From the NCBI RefSeq assembly GCF_000340215.1, contig NW_006921533.1:7355671-7419670 (forward strand): a stretch of 64,000 nucleotides of DNA, read 5' to 3'. Source of the stretch: Pseudocercospora fijiensis CIRAD86. Taxonomy: Eukaryota; Ascomycota; Dothideomycetes; Mycosphaerellales; Mycosphaerellaceae. Below the pieces are notes generated by a model. The model saw only the letters and a program-made list of their open reading frames with translations, was not told the origin of the DNA and did not search any database. This document shows, one piece after another, positions 12,382-22,300 of this stretch. The position numbers were made by a program, and so were the translations under genes. Numbering within the stretch: position 1 is the stretch's first letter; every line of letters starts with the position of its first letter.

Positions 12382-13652
12382 CCAATAGGCAGAGCCGGGT
12401 TCAAGCCATCGACGAGAAATAGGAAGGCGAAGGTCCGACCACACTTGCAATAGCACAGCCAGCTGCAGTACGACTCTATGATGAATTACTATCCGTTACT
12501 ACACTGAGCACGACGCGATCTCTGGCCATGGCTTTGGCGTGGTCACGGTCTTGGTTGAGTGCAATTGTGAAAGTCCGTCGGATGCTGTACACGTAGACGA
12601 AAGTGCTCTTCTTCACATACTGTACGACTGACTCCGCACGTCCGGCTCCGAAACCTATTTTGCACTCCAATGACCGCGACATTGAATTCTATACCGAGCA
12701 TTCATCAATCTCTGCGGAACAGGTGTAGCGGCGGAGCGGCGGAGATGGAGAGCCGATCAGGCATGAGTCCAAGATCAGGCATCAACTTCGGACCGGAAAA
12801 CACACAATGTCTCTGTCGCTCCCAAAGCACCACCACGTCCACGTCCTCGGCATGCGTAACATCCAAGTACCGCGTAAGACGCTGGATGCTACCTCGCCAT
12901 CCTCTCTTTGACAACAGAGCGCTCGAGACGGCGCAAGGCTGAACATGCGCGACCGCACTGCTTCGACCAGCGACACGTACTTTCCTTCCCCTCGGCCAAA
13001 CCGCTGGATCAACATATTTGAATACACCCCAGAGGTGTCTCTGGAGATGCTAGGAGGCGAGGCTCCCTGACATGCAAGTCTGAAGTGCTTGCATACTCCT
13101 TGGGCCGAGGCTGTGCCTTGCGCTTCCGCTTTCTCTATCATCACCCTCATCAAGCATAGGATGAAAGCTACAGCGACTGGAAGAGGTCACTGTCGCTCGC
13201 CCCGATGTATCGTTTGGATGTTTGCAAAGGTCTGTGGCCCTCTGCCTGCCTCTCTTGTTTACCTTTTCTTCATGTCTCTGTCCGCCAGCTATGCACCCCT
13301 TACTTCCTCAGCTCCCGCAATGCCCTGCAGATTTCATCAACACATCATTGGGCCACACTTGATCAGATCCAATAAGAAATCAGATTCAAGAGAGCTCATG
13401 CACGACATCGAGCGTCAGACGAACGACCAAGCTATCACTCCCACGCCCTTGGTGCGCCTGGCTTCTGTTGACAGATCGAGGAGTCTGCATTCCACCCCTC
13501 ACGTCCACCATAGCGGAAACCTGAGGCTCGTATATGAGAATGGGGGAAGTCGCATGTCCGTTGTCTAAAACACGAGTGCCCGTGGTGCGTCGGCTCACGT
13601 TCAATTTGCTCGACCTGTCACCGTGTCGTAACGAATAGATTGCTTGGTCGCA
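12382..13652. other. Intergenic region between the MFS pseudogene and the next gene
   Basis: Normal base composition, no RIP signature. Several short overlapping frames occur on both strands. The longest, 13089-13568 on plus, has no recognisable domain and ends before the downstream gene, so I treat it as leader or noise. The region separates divergent genes and should hold both promoters; I see no distinctive element. Confidence 0.5.
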
Positions 13653-14936
13653 ATGGCGTCGAGGATGACCAACTACCCTGAGGACTGGAGTCCAGTACCA
13701 CAAAAGATATCGACGAGGCCAGCGAACTACGAGCCGAGGGATGCACGAGCGAGTTTGCCAAAGAATAGCGATCGGGCACTGCGGCCAAAACCACTCAATT
13801 TGCCTTCGAAGCAACCACAAGATTCGAGCGTGCTGAAGTCAGTACAGTCGTTGCGGCAGGAGAGTACTGAGTCATCGGAAAGCCTTCGAGATCCTGAGAT
13901 CGTGGACGTTGGATCAACAACGCAATGGACTCGACGAGACCATCATCCGCGACGTAGCAAGCGTGTAACGTCGCGCAGTACGGCGTCCCAATACAGCGCA
14001 CGCCAGTCGGAGATCTCATTGGGAATCTTGGATTATTACATGCGCGATCGAACACCCTCCCTTCACAGCCCGGAATTGCCACCACCCACACCAAGACTCG
14101 ATCCAGCTATAGCTGAGCTGGACTTTGGAGAACTACCGCCCACTCCAACACCAAGCGCAGCGCCTACACCCGCGCTCCCAAGCAGACACACAGGACCCTA
14201 CCAAGAGGCCAAAGGGCAGCCATTGATTCCCCTTTCGCCACCATCAGCAGTCCGACCATCAGCTACTCTCACCCGTGGGTACAGTCTTTTTCCAGTGATC
14301 AAGGAGGTGACACCGCCACCTCGACACCCAGAAATTACCCACATTCCGCCTATCACCTTGCGCGACATCACGCCAACAAGCGTCAAGAGTACGCCCTCAA
14401 TTCCCTCACATCCGAGCTCAGATCCAATCCACAGACCAAGAAAAGAGTCCATCTCCAGCTCCGTCCGCACTCGTAACGACAGCATAAATTCCTGCCGCGC
14501 AAAGCAGAGGTATCCGATCCCATTGCGTATCCTCAGCTCAGACAGCACGACTACCACACCTCCCGCCAATCACCGTCGGCTAATCTCGACATCTACGGCA
14601 ACGACCTCGCCACCAGCTGAGCCACAAAGCAGATGGTCAGATGATACTATCGCGTCGCCTTCTTTGGCGCCCACACCTGGACCACGCACAAGCTTTGGAT
14701 CCCTACTCAGACGCGATAGCCAGCAGTATCCGGCTTGCTTCTTCGAGGATGACGATGATGAGGAAGCACCATTGCGGAGGAAATGGGCTTGGAAGACGAG
14801 TGTCAACTCGGTGTCGACTGGACGCGATTCAAAGATGTCGACGAGGAAATTAGTGAAGGGAAAGTACGATGAGGTCGAATCGCCAAGACCGTGCTTTTGG
14901 CAGTTGATACTTTGTGGCTGCGGAGGGAGGCGATGA
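13653..14936 (+). CDS. Ser/Pro/Thr-rich protein of unknown function with Cys-rich tail
   Basis: A 427-residue reading frame from the first ATG (13653); the frame is open nine bases further up only by using TTG. Most of the protein is low complexity and predicted disordered, with runs such as PPPTPRLDPAIAELDFGELPP and many SP/TP sites. There is no catalytic motif. The C-terminus is different: an acidic patch (FFEDDDDEEAP), then a basic stretch, ending CFWQLILCGCGGRR. The three cysteines with nearby aromatic and aliphatic residues could be a palmitoylated membrane-anchoring tail; this is inference. Codon use and the lack of internal stops over 1.3 kb support a real gene. The product family is not recognised. 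Confidence 0.75.
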   Translation: MASRMTNYPEDWSPVPQKISTRPANYEPRDARASLPKNSDRALRPKPLNLPSKQPQDSSVLKSVQSLRQESTESSESLRDPEIVDVGSTTQWTRRDHHPRRSKRVTSRSTASQYSARQSEISLGILDYYMRDRTPSLHSPELPPPTPRLDPAIAELDFGELPPTPTPSAAPTPALPSRHTGPYQEAKGQPLIPLSPPSAVRPSATLTRGYSLFPVIKEVTPPPRHPEITHIPPITLRDITPTSVKSTPSIPSHPSSDPIHRPRKESISSSVRTRNDSINSCRAKQRYPIPLRILSSDSTTTTPPANHRRLISTSTATTSPPAEPQSRWSDDTIASPSLAPTPGPRTSFGSLLRRDSQQYPACFFEDDDDEEAPLRRKWAWKTSVNSVSTGRDSKMSTRKLVKGKYDEVESPRPCFWQLILCGCGGRR

Positions 14937-15638
14937 CGGAACTGTTGCTCAGATTCTTATGTCTACGATTGCTGTGAAAAGCTTGACGGCCGCGTGGGTG
15001 ACATGATGGAATGTACATGTTTTCAGCTACACAGATCGCCGAAAGTTTGAAATCCAGCATTTCCTGCCTCTACTCGTTCCGTAACCTAGGCCAAGAAAAA
15101 TGTTCAGATATCGAAGATCATTCATCAGGCTATGCGGATCCAGCGCTTTCTTGGTCTGGCTCGTGACATGTACAGTTTCCTGCCATGGTCATGCCTTGTT
15201 CGCCCGTGCTTGTGCCTTCCTGCTCGATTGCCATACCTTAGCTGTGACTGTCTTCACGTGCTCGACTGCGGCTTTCATCACTGCTGGGTCTGAAGCGTCG
15301 TAAAGAATCGTTTCTGCGCGCAGACCTGCATGCAGAACGTTGTTAGCCAGCGCTGCAGTCAGATTGATGATCCAATCACGCATGGTGCCGTATCAATCCT
15401 TCTCCCAGCTCCACTTCCTATGTCCACAATCATGACCCGACGCGATGTACGTTGGAGTGTTGCATGTTCTTGTTGCGATGTGACAGGCGCGATGACTCCG
15501 CCGAGATGGAGAGGGGAGGTCTTTGGGCGATGGTTGCTCCTGACAACAGGCGACAGCCGCCGACAACACCGCGAAAAGCGACGACGATGAGGATGACATG
15601 GTCCAAAGCCGACACCGACACACTCCAGCAGCAAAAAA
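14937..15638. other. Intergenic region
   Basis: About 0.7 kb between two plus-strand genes. It should contain the 3' end of the upstream gene and the promoter of the coiled-coil protein gene. Short frames on either strand have no recognisable content. No RIP signature. Confidence 0.5.
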
Positions 15639-18600
15639 ATGTCCAGTTCTGAAGCGGGGGCGGCGGCGGCGGCGGCGCTGGCGGTGGAGATCCGACGAGT
15701 GACGACTTCGCCATATCCAACGCAGCTGCGTACGCTCCGAGATCTGGTCCTGCAGTGCAGCGACGCCGACATCTCGCAATGGGCAGCCGCCAAGCCATGC
15801 GATATCCCGACTCTGGCATCGTGTCTTCTTGAAGGCCTTCAGCAATGGCCCTACGTCCTCGAGATCATCGCCAAATTTGCATGCAACATCACATGCCGAG
15901 ACGCCTTTCTCCATCACGAACCGACTCTGCTGCATAGCGTGGTAGCGCAGAGCGTCAAGAGCGGCGACTTGCGCTCCAAATATGCCAGAGCCAGTGTTGC
16001 CCTGCTCTCCACACCTCTTCCCGATACCATCGCGCTTCCTGCAGACGCCCAGACGCTGTTCATCAATTTCGTCGAGAATGCAGCACGATCGCCCTCTGCC
16101 GCAACCATTGAGCCGGTCTATCTCATCCTGCATGGCACCGGCAACCTGTTGCTCGGAGTCTTGAGCAGCCATGTGCTTGCCAAGTTCGAAGAGCACCTCC
16201 TGGATATTCTACGCAATGTCAGCGGCACCTCCGCCCTCAGCCTTTACTGCCTTTCCATCATGAACACAGTCTGCTGCTCCATGGATCCCGAATTTCGCTT
16301 GACCAACAGCTCTTACAACACCCAAGACTTTCTGGCGAGCACTCCGGCTTCATCAAGGTGGAAGTCCGAGGCCATGCAGCAGTTCTTCACCGGCAGCAAA
16401 GCTCAGAAGAGCACGCAACTCGTAGTTCTACTTGTGCTCTGGGCCACCAAGACGGAGACGATTGACTCATGGGCTGAAAAGACCAAGGCACTGGTGTTGT
16501 CACTTGAAGTCCTCTCGGCAATTCCCGTCGACTTGAGGAAAATATGGTGCACTGGCAACCCGATGCTTGTCAGAAAGCTGCAGGAGCGACTTTGCTCCGA
16601 AGAGCTGGCAAGCGCACACAAAACGTTGGCGCTGCGCTTCATTGGTATGCTTTGCGAGTTGGACTCGCTTCCACATCCCGTCGTAGAATCTCTCGAGACG
16701 ACTTTTCTGGAGGCTGCCAGCATGCAGGCAGTTCACACCCTGTGCCCACACCTCGACCATAGCGAGCTGTTATCGAGCATACTCATACGCGCACCTATCA
16801 GCATGCTTTTGGAGAGCGCTGTCGATGTTGCCACGCGAGCAGAGTCTGTAGAGCTAAATGTCAGTCTGGATGCCGTGACGACCACAATCGCCCAAGCACA
16901 GATTGTCATCGGCAGTCAAAAAATAGCGGTCCATCAGATTCGACAGCTTTTGAATAACGAAGAGTTCCTTGCACGTTTGGAGAGGCTTTCGAGTCTCTTA
17001 TCACGACCATCGACGACTCAGGAGTCAACTTCGCCTGCGGGCTGGTGTGAGAAGGCATTATCAAGATCAAGGTGTAAGCTGGCGCATCAGATTAGCAATC
17101 TATTTCTCTGGGCATGTCAAACTGCTTCTGTTGGAGCACAAGCAATGACTGTCTTGCTGGACTTGCATGCTTCATCCGCTCGAGGCGATCTACCCTGTTC
17201 TCACGAACGGCCTTCTTGGCGCGATGAGCTCACATTTGGTGAAGACAACGGTGACCAGAATGAACACGACGATCTCGACTGGCGAGAAGCTTTGCATACG
17301 CATTTCAGAGCGAGAGCTCAAGTTGAGCAAGATGCAGTAACGAGGCTTTTCACAAAAGCCTGTGCAAATCTGGAGGCCCGGTGCGAGGACGTGGAGAGAC
17401 CTCTGCGTGAGGAGCAGCGTAGATGCAAGGCTGCTGAGGATCGAAATGCCAAACTCGTCCAAGCTTTCGCCGAATTGGAAACGCGATACATGGACCTTAC
17501 ATCACAGAACAGGACTTTAGAAGAAGATCGCAAGCAGCATTTCAAGGAATTGGAAGCGTGCCAAGAAAGCCTTGATGCGGCTGAGCGAAGAGGCGATGAG
17601 ACTTTTCAGCGAGTCTCACATCTAGAGAAACAGCTTCGCGAAGCAAACGAGGCTGGTAAGCGTCAAATTGCCGAAATGAATGAGGCCAAGCAGATTGTGG
17701 AGGTCAATGGAGCTGCACGGCTCGCGCAGAAGCAAGAGCAGCTTGAGGATGCACAGGACGAAGTGGCAGCTTTGAAGACGCGATACGACAACGAAGCAGT
17801 GCGTGCTTCGAATGCGGAGCAGAACTTGGCAGCAGTCCAGGTAGAGCTCGATAAGACCAAGCGGGAGCTGGCGACTTCAACTTCTGCCGCACAAAGGCTA
17901 CATCTGGATATGGAGCGCCTCCAGCTCGAGACTCAGCAGTTGAATGCAAGCAACACTGCTCTGGAGGAGCAACTGGCCAAGACAAGTGAGAGTGACGCGA
18001 CCAAGATGCAAGAGATGGCTGAGCTTCGAGACGAACTGCAGACGTGCCAAGCTGAGCGTGGTCGCCTTCAGTCGGAGGCGGTTCGTCAGATGGAGGAAAT
18101 GCAGCACGAGCTCGAGCAGAAGCGTCGGGAGGCAGACCGTCTAGCGAGTCAGTACTCAGAAGACACTGAACGACTTCATGGGCAGGTATCTGGCCTACAG
18201 CAAGACTTGTTGCAAACCAGAGACTCACTCAGTGCCGAGATCGAAAGTCGCAATGCCAAGGTCGCGGATTACAAGAAACGGCTTGAACGATATCAAAAGA
18301 AGTGCGAACAGAAAGATCAGCAGATTGCCGAAGCAGAATCGATGCGCGTAAATCTGATGGCCGCCATGGGTATTCGCGGTACGCAGAATCGCGCAAGTCT
18401 GCCACACCGTTCACGAGAGTCCGTGGCACCGGCCTTGGTTGACACTCAATCGGACGCGTCCCCGCCTACACCGACATCTTCGAGCAACATGGACGTCGAT
18501 GCGTCGAGCGTTGACCAGTCTTTTGCTTCAAATGCTTCCAACGAGCCTAAGAACGGATCTACGCCTAAGAGGCCACGACCCCGAAAGTCTTTGTCGTTTG

Positions 18601-18869
18601 CAGCTCCTTTGACCACGAAGCCACGTGCGAGCAACGGTTTAAGAACGTCCCGCACAAGCATCGCAACGAGACAGAGCATGGGGCGTCAGGCTCTGCAGGG
18701 AATCAGTGGCAACCGACCGTCACTCACGTCGAAGACTCCTGTCAAAGAAGTGCAAAAGGAGGTTGGCGCCGAAGAGGAGGCATCCACATTCGAAGGCAGC
18801 GAGCTCTTCATTGGCACACAAGAGCAGCATCTGGTGGATCTGCAAGCTGCTTTTGACGCAGCAAATTGA
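15639..18869 (+). CDS. Large protein with helical-repeat N-terminus and long coiled coil (CIP2A-like architecture)
   Basis: A 1076-residue single-exon frame from an ATG preceded by an A-rich context. Residues 1-20 include an alanine run encoded by a GCG repeat. Residues from about 20 to 500 are Leu-rich and helical with no low complexity (for example LLEGLQQWPYVLEIIAKFAC), resembling an armadillo-type solenoid. Residues from about 555 to 900 are a continuous coiled coil rich in E, Q, K and R, ending ESMRVNLMAAMGIRG. The tail (900-1076) is Ser/Pro-rich and basic, with KRPRPRKS that could be a nuclear signal. Solenoid followed by coiled coil and a short hydrophobic end resembles animal CIP2A; Uso1/p115-like tethers have a related layout. 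No enzyme motif is present. Function is unproven. Confidence 0.85.
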   Translation: MSSSEAGAAAAAALAVEIRRVTTSPYPTQLRTLRDLVLQCSDADISQWAAAKPCDIPTLASCLLEGLQQWPYVLEIIAKFACNITCRDAFLHHEPTLLHSVVAQSVKSGDLRSKYARASVALLSTPLPDTIALPADAQTLFINFVENAARSPSAATIEPVYLILHGTGNLLLGVLSSHVLAKFEEHLLDILRNVSGTSALSLYCLSIMNTVCCSMDPEFRLTNSSYNTQDFLASTPASSRWKSEAMQQFFTGSKAQKSTQLVVLLVLWATKTETIDSWAEKTKALVLSLEVLSAIPVDLRKIWCTGNPMLVRKLQERLCSEELASAHKTLALRFIGMLCELDSLPHPVVESLETTFLEAASMQAVHTLCPHLDHSELLSSILIRAPISMLLESAVDVATRAESVELNVSLDAVTTTIAQAQIVIGSQKIAVHQIRQLLNNEEFLARLERLSSLLSRPSTTQESTSPAGWCEKALSRSRCKLAHQISNLFLWACQTASVGAQAMTVLLDLHASSARGDLPCSHERPSWRDELTFGEDNGDQNEHDDLDWREALHTHFRARAQVEQDAVTRLFTKACANLEARCEDVERPLREEQRRCKAAEDRNAKLVQAFAELETRYMDLTSQNRTLEEDRKQHFKELEACQESLDAAERRGDETFQRVSHLEKQLREANEAGKRQIAEMNEAKQIVEVNGAARLAQKQEQLEDAQDEVAALKTRYDNEAVRASNAEQNLAAVQVELDKTKRELATSTSAAQRLHLDMERLQLETQQLNASNTALEEQLAKTSESDATKMQEMAELRDELQTCQAERGRLQSEAVRQMEEMQHELEQKRREADRLASQYSEDTERLHGQVSGLQQDLLQTRDSLSAEIESRNAKVADYKKRLERYQKKCEQKDQQIAEAESMRVNLMAAMGIRGTQNRASLPHRSRESVAPALVDTQSDASPPTPTSSSNMDVDASSVDQSFASNASNEPKNGSTPKRPRPRKSLSFAAPLTTKPRASNGLRTSRTSIATRQSMGRQALQGISGNRPSLTSKTPVKEVQKEVGAEEEASTFEGSELFIGTQEQHLVDLQAAFDAAN

Positions 18870-19199
18870 GATAGTTGAATGGTGGTACGGAGGACTGGTG
18901 TGATACGGTGTATAGGAAGCATAAGGTAATGAAGCTGAAGCAGAGAAGACTCCAAAACGAGTGAAGTTCTGACGGGCACTCGGCTGGCTTGGCGGGTGGC
19001 AGCTCTCGCGGCAAATGTGTCTCACGAATCACGTGTGGTACAAATATTTCGGCACCGAGGCGTCGTGAAAGCAGGAACTGCAGGTGAAGCCGCCCGCCCG
19101 CCCGCCCGCCCGCTACCAGCAGCCTTGTTGTCGCAGTGTTTGTTCATATTGAATGGCAGTAGTGGCAGTGTTTGCTCGACCGGTGTTGTTGTCGTGAAT
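18870..19199. other. Intergenic region with GCCC simple repeat, up to the Copia insertion
   Basis: The 3' flank of the coiled-coil gene. At 19090-19113 there are about six CCCG units in a row, giving a G-run on the minus strand that could form a quadruplex. The last five bases, TGAAT (19195-19199), are the left target duplication of the Copia element. Confidence 0.7.
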
Positions 19200-19368
19200 T
19201 GTGACGCGTCAGCTCAATTATATGACAGACACGTGACCTCTTGGTATAAAGAATTTTCACACTGTATTTTAGACTACAGAGCAGAGCAGAATATAGGCAA
19301 CTAACGAAGCCAATTCAATCGCCGGCAATACAGTATTACGTAAGTAATCTACTACGCTATACGTAATA
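19200..19368 (+). repeat. 5' LTR of the Copia element
   Basis: It starts TGTGACGCGTCAGC and ends CGTAATA, where the expected terminal CA appears as TA. It aligns end to end without gaps to 25515-25683. By eye about 18 of 169 positions differ, all of them transitions, most in the direction expected from RIP on the 3' copy. The following GTTATAAGCCCGG is where the primer-binding site should be. Confidence 0.93.
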
Positions 19369-22300
19369 GTTATAAGCCCGGATTTAATCCGCGGTATTAG
19401 AGACTTCTATAGTAGGAAAGAATTTTTCTATTCTATAAGACCTTTAATAATCGAATCGATAGTCTTAACGGTACTATAAAAGCAACTATCTATATAAGCT
19501 TCTATAAGCCTCTATAATCGCTTTAAAGTAACGTTAGCATATCCTTAATAGCCCTCTTATTAGCTAGTCGCCTCGGTAGTAGCAAGCTTATTATCCTTTA
19601 TAGACCTAACGACTAGGATCGATAGTTTAAGCAAACTAAGACGTACCTAACTAGATATAAGACCTAGGTCCTTACTAACCTATATTCGACTAAACCTGCT
19701 AAACTAGTATAACCCCTTCTTCCGGAGTTCGATATAGAACAACTTGTAAGCAACCCCCTATATTAGGCTAGGGCAAAGCTTACTAAGGAACACTTTAATA
19801 TAAGGAAGGCGGAGTTTAAGCGCTTTAGGATAGCTCGCAATAAGACAATTAAATATCTAGCTATAACTATAGACATTCGCTATTACTTAGAGATTACTAA
19901 TCCTAATATAGACAATATAGTACTAACTATACGGCTTATTCTAACTCGATTGAAGAATAAGCTAGTACCTAACACTTAGTAGCAAAGGACTACCCTTAGT
20001 AAGGAGCTTTACCGCCTTGTAAATTCTAAGTAGGTAAAGGACCCTAAGCACTAGTGCGAGGAATAGCTTAACCTTTATAAGACGATAAAACGTATACAAT
20101 ACCCAGAATTTAACAACTTAGTAACCTACCTATATACTATAGTTATAAATATAGATAAGACCTATAGAAAAGGCCTCTATATAATACACTAGGTAGGGCT
20201 ATTAGTTAACAACTTCTATTAACTAATTAGTATAGTACGAGAATATACCCGCAATATACTAGGTACTTCTATAAAGAAGGGTTTATCTTTTAGCATTATC
20301 TGCGAAGAAACAGGTAAAGCTAGTGCTAATACCGCTCTATAAGCTACGGATAACAATAACAACGATAAGCCTAATAAGAATAAGGGCCGTAGTAATAGCA
20401 GCAACCGTATACTAAAGACATATACTAAACTTACTAGAGTAGGTAAGAAGAAGGTATATAAAAACCGCGGCAAGTGCACTATAGTAAACTACCGACTTCG
20501 TAAACAAGTTGAAGAGAAGGACAAGGATAATGAGTAGAAAGGAAAGCTAAAGTACTTTAAGGCCTACCTGCGTAAGAATAAGGGATTCTGCTTAAGATAA
20601 GCTAAGTTCTTTAAGGACCTACTAGCTATTAAGATTGCCTAGCAACACTATAGACTTTCGGCTAAAGATAGTAGAGACGATGCTAGAACAGGCAATAGAT
20701 TAGACAAAGTCTTACTAGCCTGCTTCTTTAAGCCAGACACTCTAGACCTATTAGCCTTTGTATTAGTTACCCTAGCACTAACTACCAACTATCTATTAAT
20801 AGCTACAAATAGGAGCAAGAAATAGAACCCCTTTGTTGCCCTAATGTACGATAGTAGATCTGGCTGCAACATTGTTAACTACCCTAGTCGCTTTAACTTT
20901 TAGGCAATATTTATTCTACCGCGAGCTACTATAGCAATAGGAACTAGATATAACAAAGTTATCGCTATCGGAAGGGCATCTTTTACAGTTAATTTAGTAG
21001 TAGGTAAACCCCTAACCATTAAGCTAAAAGAGTGCCTCTATATCCCTAATTTCTACACTAATATTGTTAGAGGGGCAATCTTCTATTACCGTAGGTTCAA
21101 GTATAATAAGCTTAATAATGTTCTCTATAACCTATAAGGGAAACTACTAGTCCCTCTTGTTAGACCGGACAACTATATACCCTATTTCGATATTACCTAT
21201 AAAGCAGATAGTAAACCTCCGCTTAAATAGCTAACAGGGGATAAAGGCAAGCTACATTTATACCCCTTCTAACTGTCTTAGTTATCCTACGTAATAGCCC
21301 GTCGCTCCGCACGCCTACTACCGCTAAGGAAGCTTATACTAAAGCAAATACATAAGGTTTTTAGGCACCTAGGTACTAAAAGAGCAGAAAAGCTAGTTAA
21401 TAGGGTTAATAGGATAACAAGAGATTACACATATAACAATAAGGTACTAAGAATACTACTTTGTCCTATATATATATAAGTAAAGGGAAAGAGGCTTATC
21501 TCTAGGAGGCTAAGACACTATAATATATTAATATTGACTCTATATAGACACATTGCAGCCGACTTAATGCAACTAGATACAGCCTACAATAGCGACTAGT
21601 ATATCTTTTACGTATACGACCTAAATACTAGCCTTTATTTTATATAGACTATTAGCAATCGTTAGGAATTAACTCTTCTATAATACTAGAACTAATTAGC
21701 TACCTTCGTACGTAGCATTGGCAGAGACATTATATGCCTGTTATCTAATAATAAAGGAGGTGTTTTAGGCTTTCGGTTTCGATCCTATCTACGCAATAAC
21801 TATACTACTTAGAGGCTAACAGCCCTATACACATTAGAGCAGGACCTAGCAGAGCGAGTAGGCCGTACTATTATTAAGGTAGCTCGAGCCTTAATAATAC
21901 ACGCTAGATTTCTACACAACCTATAGCTAGAAGCAGTTTATATAGTAACCTTCCTAGCTAATAGGTTACTAAGGTTACGCACTGCCGACCTACTAATGCG
22001 AACACTATATAAGATTAGCACTAGCTATAAGCCAAATGTAGCCTACATCTACTAGTTTAGAGCAAGAGCATATCTAGTAATCTACGGCATAGAGGCAACT
22101 AATAGCAAAAGGAAGGCTATACTGCCAAATACTATAAAAGTAGCCTTACGGACCTATATTAGGTACCTATATAGCTACGAGGGACACTCTATCTATCGGA
22201 TATAGGTACCCTTACGAATAATAGTGCTACGCATAAGAGACGTTGTATTTAATAAGACTAAGTTCTATAATAGCTATAATAACGACTTAGGCGTTGTTAT

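Noticed and set aside
13089..13568. 159-codon plus-strand frame
   Set aside because: No domain, atypical composition, overlapped by other frames and not joinable to the following gene by a clear intron.
15393..16196. 267-codon minus-strand frame over the coiled-coil gene start
   Set aside because: Antisense shadow of the 1076-residue gene; Arg/Cys-rich with no domain.
20219..20479. 86-codon hydrophobic minus-strand frame
   Set aside because: Lies antisense in the Copia gag region; Leu-rich because the coding strand is Lys/Asn-rich.
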